From: Macrotrachela quadricornifera
Taxonomy: Eukaryota; Rotifera; Eurotatoria; Philodinida; Philodinidae
Assembly (NCBI GenBank): GCA_022393335.1
Contig: JAJEKB010000252.1
Coordinates: forward strand, 6,959-70,958
DNA: 64,000 bases
Direction: 5' to 3'
Made by a program: the position numbers and the translations under genes. Positions 1 to 11,800 of the stretch are shown here, one piece after another. Within the stretch, counting starts at the first letter, position 1, and every line of letters starts with the position of its first letter. Below the pieces are notes generated by a model that worked only from the letters and a program-made list of their open reading frames with translations, was not told the origin of the DNA and made no database searches.

Positions 1-2009
1 TTTTTTTTCTTCACACTACATGTGGAGAAAAAAAGTATGAGTCGATGATCACCGATGTAAATATTTCACCTATCATCATTGCGATATATCAAGTTTTTTA
101 TATTTTTTATTGCTTTTTTTTTTCTTTTCCTCTGTATCACACCAATTAAGAATATAGCAGTCGTCAAAGAACGAAAGAAAAAAAAATGTTTTACAACCCG
201 TTATCAATGAATGTCATGTAAAAACAATTGAATGTGTGATACAATATAAAATTGTGTTGAATGAATTATTTGTTGGAGGCATCTTGTCACTTCTTGTTAT
301 TCCTATAATGTGTATGTTCTTTATCAACATTTGTTTCCTTTTGACTCTATATTATCGATTAATTTTTTTCTCTTTATAACATATTGTTTGATCGAGATTT
401 GTTTTTTTTTATATCAGCTGTTTTTGTGAAATACTCATGTCGGTTTGGTTTGAATTAATATCAAAATGATTTTAACCAGATGATATTAATGTTCATATGT
501 CTCATTAATGTATAATGATTATCAATGGTAATTCAGTAATTGATGAAAATACACAAACAACTTTGATTATATATAAAAACTATGGTAAGAAAGTTTAAGA
601 AGGAATAATGGAAATATTGAATAATATTTATTTCATATGTCAGCATTCCCAAGTGTTGTTGTATATGGAAAAAATATTATTTAATCACAAAAATAAAACA
701 TTAAATATATAAGTTTATGTACTTTTATAAATGTAGAGTATGAGATCATTGAATGAAAAATAGTTAATATTGTGCATGAAATAGAATTAGCTTCAAATGT
801 ATTTTAACAAAGAATTTCATTTCTATCTTAATACACAATTGACCTGCTTATATATTTATAAATAGTTTGATAGATATGAAAAAGAAAAAATTAATCTTTG
901 CAAATTCCTATATCGATTTCTATTTAATTAAAATGTAATCATTTAATAGTTCTATTATTTATTCTAAAAAAACACAATGATGAGTTATTATGATTGAGTA
1001 ACTTGTGATAAAACATTCATCAATTTTTTTTAGACATAATACCCAGTTTAGATATTACAGACATATTACTCTGAGATAAAGTTTATTTTTCATTCAAAGT
1101 TGAGTCAATACATCTATTGTCCATTCAATCATATCATCATTTTATGCAAAACCATTTAAAAACACCAGAATGAGGTATGTTTACATTGATTTGATTATAT
1201 TGTGAGAAAAATATTCTTACAAGATGTAGAAATCAACATTATTTTTTATTATTTCATTACATTTACCATTTGCATGGACGAAATCAAATCTTGAAGAAAA
1301 TTAAATGATTTATAAGAAATCTTAATCAAATGCATTAAAATATATCACAAGATGCAGGATGAAAAAACTCTACAATTAATATACGACTCCTATTTTTATA
1401 GTTACACTTTTTTCTCTCCAAAATGGACAAGATTTTCAATGATCAAATTTCGATTATACAAAAATTGATTGAACAAAATTTCACTTATTTTGAAAACCAA
1501 AGGCGTATATATAGAAGAAACTATTTTTTTTAAATTATAGAACTCTTTACGCTGGATCTTATGGCGTATTTCGTTTTTTAATACAAGGTATTAAGTGGTA
1601 AAAGAATGAGATGTACAAGTGGACCATTTATTATATCTCATCCATAAAATTGAAACATTTTCCATGCATGTCTTCTATAACTTAAATTTTCTAAACTTTT
1701 CATAGATAGTGATCCAATTTATTCTGATTGTGCACGACATTTGAAAGTAATTCTTGGTTGTATTCTAAAGAAAAATTGTTTAATTGCTATGTTTCTTCTT
1801 GAATTTTAGTTTATTACAATTGAATAATTTTTGAAGATGAATTGAAAACTTAGATTTGTGATAAAAAATACAAAGAAAAAAGAAAGGATTTTATTTACAT
1901 AATTTTTCATTACGAAATAACATTCACCGTTATGACAAATAAAATAGTCTGTTGAAATAATAAAGGAATATACTGAGCAAGAATAATTTTTTTTTATTAA
2001 CAAATGATA
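1..2009. other. Non-coding AT-rich stretch
   Basis: I see no supported gene here. Both strands are broken by stops, and the longest frame (1806-2003, minus) is low-complexity Phe/Ile/Asn with no recognisable domain. The stretch is the 3' flank of the KCTD gene and any upstream intergenic DNA. Confidence 0.6.
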
Positions 2010-3377
2010 TTAATTATATGTTTCTTCATCATCATCAATAGTAACACCATTTTGACATGTATTTATATGAGATTTTTTTGTTATTGATGATAAATTATTT
2101 GATTTTAATCTTGAAAAAATATATTCACTAAATTGTGTCATTGTATCAATACTTGTTCCACATGTTGATGCAACAATAACAAATTGTGAATTAAATAATC
2201 GTTGAAAAATTTCTAATTGTGTTAAATTAATAAATGCATTTAAAGTAAAACGTATAAATTGATTTCGTTCAACATGTGCATGTGTTGTTGTTGTTTGTTG
2301 TTGTTGTTGTTCTTGAATTTCTGGGAAAAGATCATGTATAAGTGTTATATTCCCACTTATTAATACACGATCTTGACTTATATTTAATGATAATATATCA
2401 TTATTATTATTTAATATTTGTTGTTGTTGTTGTTTATTATTTGTTTTTGATATGATATTATCCATATTTGAAGATAATTTACGATTATTTATTCGTTCTT
2501 CAATCGCATTTATTAATGGTGTTAATTCAAAATATCGAGCTTCTTCAAGTAAAGCTGAATATTCATTAAAATAATCTGGTAATGCTAATATACCATAACG
2601 CATAAAATTTAATATATAACGAAAAAGTTTTCCATCACGATCAATAAAATAATGTTGTTTAAGTGTATCTAATACAATTGGTATTGTACCATTAAATAAT
2701 TTTGATAGACGACTATCAGGATAACGTGTTAATGTTTCTAATGATGATGTAAATATTGTACCACCAACATCAATATGAACAGGTGCTGTATAACGTGATG
2801 GATTAGCTGGACGAGGTATACCTAATGGTGATGATGAAATTTGTGGTCGAATAATTGTATTATCTGAATTTCCATCGAGAAATCTGTTTAGAAATACAAA
2901 ATAAAAACAAAAATATTTTAAAACTTTTTATATAGAAAATAATAAGAAAGAGAAGATTATTTTTTTTATAAATATAGATAAATTTAATTTTAGTTATATT
3001 TTTATTTACCTTGGCTTTGATGGTATATTTGATGATGGTGATAGAATATCAATATTTCCACCATTAGAAAATGATTTTTGATTATTATTTGTTTTTGGAC
3101 TATTTGATGATAAAGGTAATTCTATTTGTTTTTGTTGTTCATCATTATTTCCATTTCGTCCATTAAGAAATTTTGTTTGAATATTATCTGAATGTTGATG
3201 TTTTTTTGTTGCCATTTGTCGTTTATTTAATATAGTTGTATCTGTATCCTGAGAAAGATGTTCACCAAGACGACGTTTATTATTTTGTATAAAATCATTT
3301 TCAATTGGTTCACGTTTAGGAACAATCATTGATGATGAAACTTTTGGACTAATAGATGATGAACGTCTTTCTGACAT
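2010..3377 (-). CDS. KCTD1/15: KCTD1/KCTD15-type BTB/POZ domain protein
   Basis: Two exons, 3010-3377 and 2010-2883 (introns read GT-AG on the minus strand), join in frame to 413 aa. Residues 1-125 are a Ser/Asn/Lys-rich disordered leader. The BTB (T1-like) domain begins near residue 157 with APVHIDVGGTIFTSSLETLT and includes LKQHYFIDRDGKLFRYILNF, which is near-identical to vertebrate KCTD1/15. After it come the EEARYFEL helix and a C-terminal KCTD1/15 domain ending in a QFSEYIFSRL block. Family knowledge: KCTD1/15 form BTB pentamers and repress AP-2 (TFAP2) transcription in the nucleus; they do not assemble a CUL3 ligase efficiently. Oddities are poly-Gln/poly-Asn inserts between the BTB and C-terminal parts (Gln run near 2285-2310 and 2420-2435). 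Family assignment is sure; which vertebrate paralogue it matches cannot be decided. Confidence 0.95.
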
Positions 3378-4371
3378 ATTATTATTCGTTTCCGTTTCTT
3401 TTTTTTTTTCTAAATTATTATATTGAACAAAACTAATAATAATATGCGCTACCTTATGTGGGCAAGAAGACAGTCAGCTAACGATGACAAAGAAGAACGA
3501 ATGTCTTTTTTTTTCTAACATATCTACACATACGTACATACACAATGTCGCTTGAGGCTATTCGTTAGAATGAAGAGAGGGAGAAAGAAGAGGGCAAGCG
3601 AACGGCCGAAAGCAGAGTAAGAAAATGAGTGAGAATCGACACGATGTATGTATATAGTAGCGGCCTTTTGCAGAACATTGCTTACGGCAATCTGCTTGCT
3701 ATGTTGCTGCAGATTAGTTTTCTCACGATTAGACACCGAGAGAAAGGAAGAAGTCCTTACGGCAATTGAATATGTCTCTTTCGTTCGCTTGTGTTGCCTT
3801 GGAGCTTCAATCTGTCTTTTTAGCCTCAAACTATCTTTTCATTTTTTTTTTCTTTTTACACGTTCACAATGATATGGTCAAAAGTAAGCAAGAGTAAAAA
3901 AAAAACTTGTATGTGTGTATAGCTCATTTGCCTATAGCAATGCACAACCATCTCTTTTTCTCTTTGCCTTCTCTTTCTCTTCTTCACTCTTGTTGCTTCT
4001 TCTACTACTGCTTCAAGCCTTAAGGCTTTTGTCGATCCTATGTGCTTGTCGTTACCGTCATTGAAGCCTTTAAGGCATGTTGATCTAATTGATGTGTGTG
4101 TATAAGCAATGCAGATGCGAACAGAGAGAGAGAGAGAGTTGAAAAGCAATGATGACGAGAACACGACTTGAGGCAATCTCCGTGTATGTTGTGAATAGTC
4201 GACTTTCTTTTTTTCTCATACTTTTATTCTTCTTCATGTCGTTATTCTATTTTTAAAGACTATGTATAAGAAACTTAAACAAATGAAGTAATCATACTCA
4301 TTTATTTTTATTTCTGAACCATATTTGAGATATTAAATAATACTAAAAAATAAAAAATAACAATAAAAATA
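3378..4371. promoter_or_regulatory. GC-richer upstream block of the KCTD gene
   Basis: This 1-kb interval has no convincing coding frame; open frames on both strands are low-complexity Lys/Arg or Ser/Leu. It is visibly richer in G+C than its surroundings from about 3460 to 4200 and carries recurring words: CTTACGGCAAT at about 3682 and 3759, a 14-bp perfect palindrome AAGCCTTAAGGCTT near 4015, and a degenerate copy GAAGCCTTTAAGGC near 4062. A (GA)8 run sits at 4123-4138. Position just upstream of the KCTD start suggests promoter and 5' UTR; that is inference. Confidence 0.45.
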
Positions 4372-5924
4372 TTATTCAACAAGTTTATAATATAAAAAAG
4401 AAGCATTCTTAAGAACATGACAACATTGTTCCGATTTGTATTGTGCATCAATATTAGAATCATCAATCATTTCTGAGATTTCTTCAACAATAATAGATTG
4501 TCCATTATCATTTTCATCATCTGTATATGCCCAACCATTTGATGTTCGTACATAAGCACATTGATTATTTGAACATAATATAGCTAATAATAAATAATCA
4601 TTCTCATATAAACGAATAGCACGTGATGGAAATATTATTTTAACATGATGAAATAATTTAATAAGTTCAATACGAACATCATTTGGTGGTGTAAGTGGTA
4701 AAAGTGAAACACATCCATTTATTTGTTCATCTACTAAATATCGTACATTACATTGATCGTCATAAATATTTAAACATAATTGATTATCTATTGGAATTTG
4801 TTTTTCTAATAAAGATTTTACTCGACCAAGTGTCCAAGTATCGAGAAAATATTCTTGACCAAATAAAGATAAATCATGTGTTGGTAATGATTGATCATTA
4901 TTATTTGTTATTTGTTCTAGAGAAAGATTATTTTCATTTTCATCATCATCATTATTATGTACAATCAATTCATTAACGTTTGATTCATCGATTTTATCAT
5001 ATGATGTTGATCTATAATTTTCTGGACGATATATTCGTGATGGTAATGGTTCTGATTCAATTGATGGTGTATGAGTAAATGAATTTTCATTTTCGGTTAA
5101 ACATGAAGATGTTTGAAATTTTCGTTGTTCTCGTTCAAATGCTAATCGACTAAGAATACCACGTGATGGTGATATTACATGTTTATTATCTGAATTTTGA
5201 TGAGTTTGAGAAACCAATGGTGAAGATGATGATTGAATTGGTTTTGGAGATATAATAGGTGTGTTTGATGGTGATGTTGATAACGATTGTCTATAAAGTA
5301 TAAAATTTTAAAGAATAATAATGTAAGAAATTTGTCGATCACTTCATATTCTTTATCATATTGTCTATATTTGAATATTAGATAACAATAATTTACATTA
5401 CATAATCCTCTGATAAAATATATTTTAGAAACTAATTTTAATTTCAATAAAACTATCTTTTACAAAAGAATTTACTAGTAGAAATGCAATCAAAATATAA
5501 ATCATTTATTAGTGCATATCAGTTGTATATTTACTCTGCTGAATTAAATTCATCATCAGAATTAGTAGATTTATTATTTTCTGTCTTGATTTGAATGATG
5601 TTATACGAATTAATAAAACTAGTTTCTAAGATATAATAACCTTGTCCATGTGGACAATTAAAATAACGTTTATTATCTAATGGACAAATACCATCCGTAT
5701 ATCCTATAACATAAAACATATAATAAAAAGATGAAATAAATTTCTCTTACCAGGCAATATTGAATCAGTTAATTGCAATCCAATTAGTGGTATTTCCTTA
5801 ATTGAACCAAGCCAACGGACACTAATATTAGAGAAATAATAAGAATGATTTGTCCTTTTATACAAGCTTACATTGCACGTTGTATCGAATTTTGAACAAT
5901 ATCGCCCACATTCAAACTATTCAT
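4372..5924 (-). CDS. CYLD-like protein A: CAP-Gly domain plus degenerate USP C-terminal lobe
   Basis: Four exons on the minus strand (5872-5924, 5751-5821, 5535-5703, 4372-5290) join to 403 aa. Residues 1-75 form a CAP-Gly domain, with VRWLGSIKEIPLIGLQLTD then GYTDG at about 42-46 (in place of GKNDG) and RYFNCPHGQGYYI, closest in style to the CAP-Gly repeats of CYLD. A Ser/Asn-rich linker follows. The last 180 residues resemble the C-terminal half of the CYLD USP fold: IIFPSRAIRL, then LLLAILCSNNQCAYVRTSNG where CYLD has LFAVLCIETSHYVAFVK, and a final ASFLYYKLVE matching CYLD's last strand. The catalytic His is not conserved and no Cys box or B-box is present. The protein is therefore predicted to be catalytically dead, perhaps a microtubule- or NEMO-type adaptor (inference). 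Two similar units follow upstream (6095-6708 and 7088-8581). Confidence 0.8.
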
Positions 5925-6094
5925 CAATCTCAAAAAAAAAAAAAATAGAATGAAAATAAAATATTGTTTCGGAATTATCATATATTGTTTTATATTTTAT
6001 TTAGAAAAATTTTCAAAATAAATATATATATTAGCATTTATTTATCACATTGATTCGATATTTAAAAAAAAAGAAAAAAAAAAACTATAAATTA

Positions 6095-6708
6095 TTATCT
6101 CTCTTCTTGTTTATAAATATATTTAACTGCATTATGAAAAATCATTGATACAAGAAAATGTGTTGATTGTATTAAACGTCTTTGTTCATTTACTGATCTT
6201 GATTCAATTATTTTATTAATATCATCACTTAAATTATTACTTAATTGTTCACATGTATAATTATTTTGATAATAATACCATTTATTTGTTGTTAAATGTT
6301 TCATATAGATAACATAACGTCGATTTATTTCACATATAATTGCTTCAAGTTGATAACGTGGTGCACGTGGGAGAATTGCATGAATATTAAGTGTTTCTGA
6401 TGGCATTATATATGAATCAGCATCATTCTCAATTCTTAAAATTTTTATTGGTAAAATATTTGGTGCTGGCCGTTTTAAATGAACTGCATCTATGTCTTGC
6501 TGATCATCAATTATTTTTTGGATAGTATATGATCCAACTGGAGCAAATAATTCTAATTCATCACCATAATCTCCCGTATCAAAACAAATTGTATATCGAT
6601 ATGTTCGATTATCTAAATATTCTCGACATCGTGATTCAATATAACCAGCTCTGGCTGCATCTCGACAAATCTCCACAAAATCTTCATTATCATCATATGT
6701 TGGCTGAT
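6095..6708 (-). CDS. CYLD-like unit B: degenerate USP C-terminal lobe, 5' end unresolved
   Basis: An exon of 204 codons, best started at the acceptor TTTAG read on the minus strand just before 6708. The frame stays open upstream to 6794, but no ATG begins it. The protein aligns with the CYLD catalytic domain C-terminal half: YTIQKIIDD (CYLD VPTIQQLLEW), IMPSETLNIHAIL (IFPSLELNITDLL), YQLEAIICEINRRYVIYMK (ELFAVLCIETSHYVAFVK) and a terminal VSMIFHNAVKYIY. The catalytic His position is Arg, and the B-box insert and Cys box are absent. It needs a phase-1 upstream exon, and the first exon of unit C (8458-8581) is phase-compatible, giving a hypothetical 245-aa product. It may instead be a 5'-truncated pseudogene. 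Homology to the neighbours is clear; gene status is uncertain. Confidence 0.6.
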
Positions 6709-7087
6709 CTAAATCAATAGATAAATATGACTTTACACAATAATATAGCACATACTGGAGCTCATAGTTTATTCTCGTATACAAATATGATAATTAATAT
6801 TTAGATTATTAGTTGACGAATTTCCAAAAAATTTATTATCTAAATAAGATTAATAATTGAGCTTAAATAAATAGATTTTGTCTTTATTTATAAAGAAAGT
6901 TAGTATTATAAAAAGTGAAAAATATATGATATATACATTATATGCAATAAAATAAAACAAAAATCATCAAACAAATTGTATATTCATTTGAAAAATCACA
7001 TTAGTAAATTACAAAAAAAAAAAAAACATTCAATGATCACATTCTCTGAGTATAGTCGAAAATGAACAAGTTTTCACCGTTTATTTT

Positions 7088-8581
7088 CTATAGAAGATAT
7101 ACATAAACAATAGAATGATTGCACAAAACAGATAAAGGAAAAGATAATTTTGATGGATGAATAAAATTTGTAAAATTATCTTGTTCTATAATTGATTCAA
7201 GTTGAAATTGTTGTTCATCTGTTAATATATTTGAATGTGGTTTTAATGGATCATTATAAAAAATATACCAAGAATTTTTTGGAGAATGTTTATAAAACAT
7301 TAAATTACTATTTGATTCATAAGTACATATAATAGCAATTAATTTTCCATAAGATAATCTTTGAATAGATTGATTATTTTTATCAAAAAATTTTTCAAGT
7401 GATATTGTTGAATTAGGTAATAATAAACTTTTATTATATGATTTTGTTCGAATAAGTAAACATTCAGGTTGATAAAGAAGTGAAAGTTTATTATTCAGAA
7501 AATAATTATCATTTATAGCCATTTGTACAGTTAAATAACCTGTTATATCAGGATCTAATATTAAAAATGTTTCTTTATGATTATCAATAAATATTAACCA
7601 TTTTTCTTTAAACCATTGTGTAATTATTTCATTATAAATTGTAGATAATAATGGAGTAAAAAGATATCTTATTGATGAATGAGAATTTTTATTGAATTGT
7701 GATGAAGATGAAGATAATGGCATGCTTTTAGAAGTATCTGATGATGATGATTTTTTATTTACTTGATATGGTAAACTTGAATTACGTTTTGTATTTTCTA
7801 ATAATATAAAAATCAAGATTCAATGAAAAAAAATTATATCTATTAGTTTAATGAAGAATAATGAATTTATTTAGATCTTGAAATTTGTTATTATTCTTTG
7901 AGTATGATTATGAATATGTTTAATTAAAAGAGAAAATAAAACATCAATAAGAACGATTTGTTATACTTTAGAGCGTATGAATAACAAATACGGCAGAAGA
8001 AATTATCGATTTTTAATAGGTTATTTCCTCAAGTTAGACTGAACAGGATACAAGACCATAGTCTACTCAGCATATTACGAGGATAAACTATTAGTTTTCT
8101 TTATTAAATAGTTGTACATAAACTGTTCAAATGTAATATTATAAAATACAAAGAAATATCTATTTTGAAGAATCAATATCAAATCTGTGGACAAAATTCC
8201 ATCATTAAAAAAATTGCTTTTTTCTATTCATTGAACGAGAAACAATGGAACTCAAAAACGACTCTAGACATCGCTAGATACATTAAAAATTTCTGGTCCA
8301 GTTTAGCTTGAGAAACCAATTTATCAAAACATGACAATTTCTTCTACTATAACCGTTAATTTCAGTGTTAATTTTTTTTTGTCAAATATTGTTCAAGATA
8401 ATAAAAAATTTTTCATTCGTTTTAAATTTTTTCTAATAAAATCAATTAAAATTTTACCTGAATAATAACTTGATGCTACATTATTATCATATTCATTTTC
8501 ATATTTTTCAAATCCAATATCTGGTTTTAATGATTGATCATATAATTTTTGAAATCCAATACGGACAGGTCTTGATTGCAT
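7088..8581 (-). CDS. CYLD-like protein C: degenerate USP C-terminal lobe
   Basis: Two exons (8458-8581 and 7088-7797, minus) close in frame at 277 aa, starting with ATG at 8581. The first 80 residues are unlike anything recognised and end in a Ser-rich linker. The rest follows the CYLD USP order: LTVQMAINDNYFLNNKLSL (CYLD PTIQQLLEWSFINSNLKF), ECLLIRTKSYNKSL (SCLIIQMPRFGKDF), LPNSTISLEKFF (FPSLELNITDLL), KLIAIICTYESNSNLMFYKH (LFAVLCIETSHYVAFVK) and NHSIVYVYLL at the C-terminus. The catalytic Cys segment, the B-box insert and the catalytic His are missing. Predicted soluble, non-catalytic ubiquitin-fold binder or scaffold (inference). It lies head-to-tail with units A and B, indicating tandem duplication. 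Confidence 0.75.
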
Positions 8582-8848
8582 TATGATTTATCAATCTGAA
8601 AGACAACACAAACAAAATAAAATAAAGGTGGATATTTTTTCACGTACATCACGAACACAATAAAACAAAAACTGAATACAATAAAATGAAGAGCGAAAAA
8701 AAAATATATCAATAATATTAATTGCAATAAAGACAAAAGAAAAACTAAGAAATAAGATCGATTATTGAGACAACAAATAGTAACAACAAAAAATGAATAA
8801 TTAAATAAATATATAAATAAATATCGATTAAATTTCTCTTTTTCTTTT

Positions 8849-11800
8849 TTATTTTGAATAAAATCGAATCATATGATATATATCATAGATAACAGCAGCA
8901 ATAAAATAAATTGGTATAATCCATTGAAAGTAAATAAACCATCGTGGTAATTGAAATGGTAATATATATTTACTAAATAGAAAAAAAAAATATATTTTTT
9001 TTTCTCTCGTAATTTTGCTTTATATTACCTATATTCAGATGTTGTAACTTTATAAATCATTATTGCCACAAATATACCCATTTGAATATTTTGAAAAAGA
9101 CTTCCAGCTTGTTCAAGAATTGTTTTAAAACTCTAAAATTCACATAAATCAATAATTAAAATTTTTCTATTTTTATTTTTTTTTCGTTCGAACCTTTGGA
9201 TTACTCAATGCAATAATAAATACAATTGAAAAAATAATTAAAGAAAAAAGCCATTGAAGCATTCTAAAAAAAGAATTAAACCTAAATTATTATCGAAATA
9301 GAAATATATTTACCGTCGCGCAGTAACATAGTCAAAAAGTTTTCCATATTTTGTTAAACTTGTTTTAGCTTCTAATGTTGTACTCCAATATGAATCAACA
9401 ACACCTTTAACTAATCAGAAAAAAAAAATGAATTATTTATTAAATATAATTTATAAAAGTTTTATTTCACTTGTATGATGTAATGCTGAACCCATTGTCA
9501 TAAATGAAACCGAAATACTTATAACAATAAATAATTGAACAATAATTGAAACATATTGAAAAGAACTATATTCTCCTTTTTCAAGGATCTAAATTCAAAC
9601 AAAATAAAAAATGTTAAATAAAAGATGTTTTTTTAATTTTCAAACTAACTTGACTTAATGGTACCGTTGAAATTTCTCCATTTAATTCCGCTCTTACAAA
9701 AAAGTAAAAAATAAAAAAAAAATGTTATGTATTAAAATTGATATACTTTTTTAGAGAAGGTGTATAAATGCAATGACCTTGAATTTGTGATTCATTTAAA
9801 AGATTAAATGCCATTTTTATAGATTCATTAAGATTACTTGATATACATGTACTACGTTGAGGAACGATAGCTAATATTGACCAACACCTTTAAAAAAAAA
9901 TAGATAAATTAAGAAATGATTATTTAAGAAGATAAAAAGATAAAAGCAATCGAATTGATTTCTATGATTTCTATTTACATGCAATTTATGACATGCACAA
10001 AAACAAAGTCAAATAGTAAAAAAAAAGCATGTCGAGAAGATATTTTTATATAATTTAGTTTGTTTTTTTTTTACATATTTTTTGAAATGATATGGAAAAT
10101 ATTGATAATTAATGCCGTTCAATAAACTGTTTATGAAGTTTTTCACCGATATAAGTCAGCATTTCATTGTTTTCTATACATACATAGATTTCTGTTATAT
10201 TTTTATTTAGCAAAAAAAAAACAGATTTACAGCTATTATACAGTATAAAACCCTTAATAACGATCTACCTTTTGTCTAAATCAGAAAAAAATATTCTTAT
10301 AATTTTGATTTAGAATAATGTACATGCTCGTTTATTTTGGTATTAGTTAAAGAAAGAAATTTAATTTTAATATTAAAAAAACTAATCAATGATAGCATTC
10401 AACTAATAAAAATTTTTCATAAATCTTATTGACATATATTATCTCATACCAAAGAATATTCAAAATAACGCATGTTGTTAATCCAAGGAATACAGCCACA
10501 TTGAACCCAATAATCTAATTTCAGAGACAAATTTGTCAAATAGATTTATTAAAAAAACTTTATATTACCTCCTCTCGTGTTTGCTTCAGTTTTGAGAACA
10601 TTAATGGCATTACAATTATTAAACCACCTAAATAAAAATTTATTTAATTAATTAAATAAAATTATTTATTCATTTGACTGTAGTCAGAATCTTAATCCCT
10701 AAAATGAATGTGTTTGTCGATAGAGTATTAGTTCGGATCTGCAGTCAAAGGACCTAGTGGATCACCTCAATCTACGACGTTATTAGTCTTACCTAATGCA
10801 ATTGTACTCATTAAAAACGAATCACCCATAGCTTTAAAATCATTTGTTATTGGATTTTGAATTTTTACTCCAACTATTAATGTTACAATGACCTTGAAAA
10901 AGAAACAAAGAAAATGAAATAATAAATAAGGAATAATTTACTGTTCCAGTAAAAAGTGTGCCTTTAAGAAAAGTTAATACTGATATAATCGGTTGAATAA
11001 ATGAATGAAGAAAAACTATGGCAATTGTCCATGCCCAACAAAAAATTGGAATCATGGTAATATATCTAAATTAAAATAAAATATTTGATTTTCTTTACAT
11101 TTATATAGTCTACTTAATATTGAATAATGTTGAATATGCTTGACTACCGGCAAGTGCATAGCTTACTAATAAGCATAATCTAAAAAAACAAATTATTTTT
11201 TTCAGAAAATTCTTAAAAAATCTAAACAATACATACAAGCTCAAAAGTACAGTTAATGTAAATAATTGTCGAAGAACGCATGGTAATAAAAGCTCACCAA
11301 GTGAATGAAGATTTGGTAAACATCTTTTAATTGTATCGCCTTTGTATGCTATAAAGATAGATAAATTATTCATAGTCTTAAGCCGGAACAAGATATAAAG
11401 TAAGAAATCACTAATAAAGCCAGAAAAAAAAATAAATGCATACACTGTGTGTAGTAATATTTAGTGGTGGTAGGCGTTACGTCATAATCATCATCGTTGC
11501 CTAACATTAGTGGTACACTAGATTCAACATTGTCTGCTAGAGGATGATAAGCAATATACATATATATATAAATGTATTTACTAAGACAAAATACATAAAC
11601 ACACAGAAAAATACAAGACAACATGAAAAATATGAAATCACCTCTCGAAGGAACAACCATATCTCGTAATTCGACAAAATCACCGTATTCTAAATATAAA
11701 AAAAAAAACAAAGTTCTTCATTGTTTTATTTATTTTCATTTGTCTGGATATTGATAATGGTGTCTCGATATGAACTTAAACGTCTACCAATACGTTGTTG

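Noticed and set aside
3524..4176. Overlapping 74-106 codon frames on both strands upstream of KCTD1/15
   Set aside because: Low-complexity Ser/Leu/Lys composition, mutual overlap and no domain or splice support; the openness follows from the GC-richer, pyrimidine-biased composition.
10680..10770. GC-richer insert in a transporter intron considered as a tRNA
   Set aside because: No cloverleaf, no T-arm GTTCRA in the right place, and the host intron splices normally around it.
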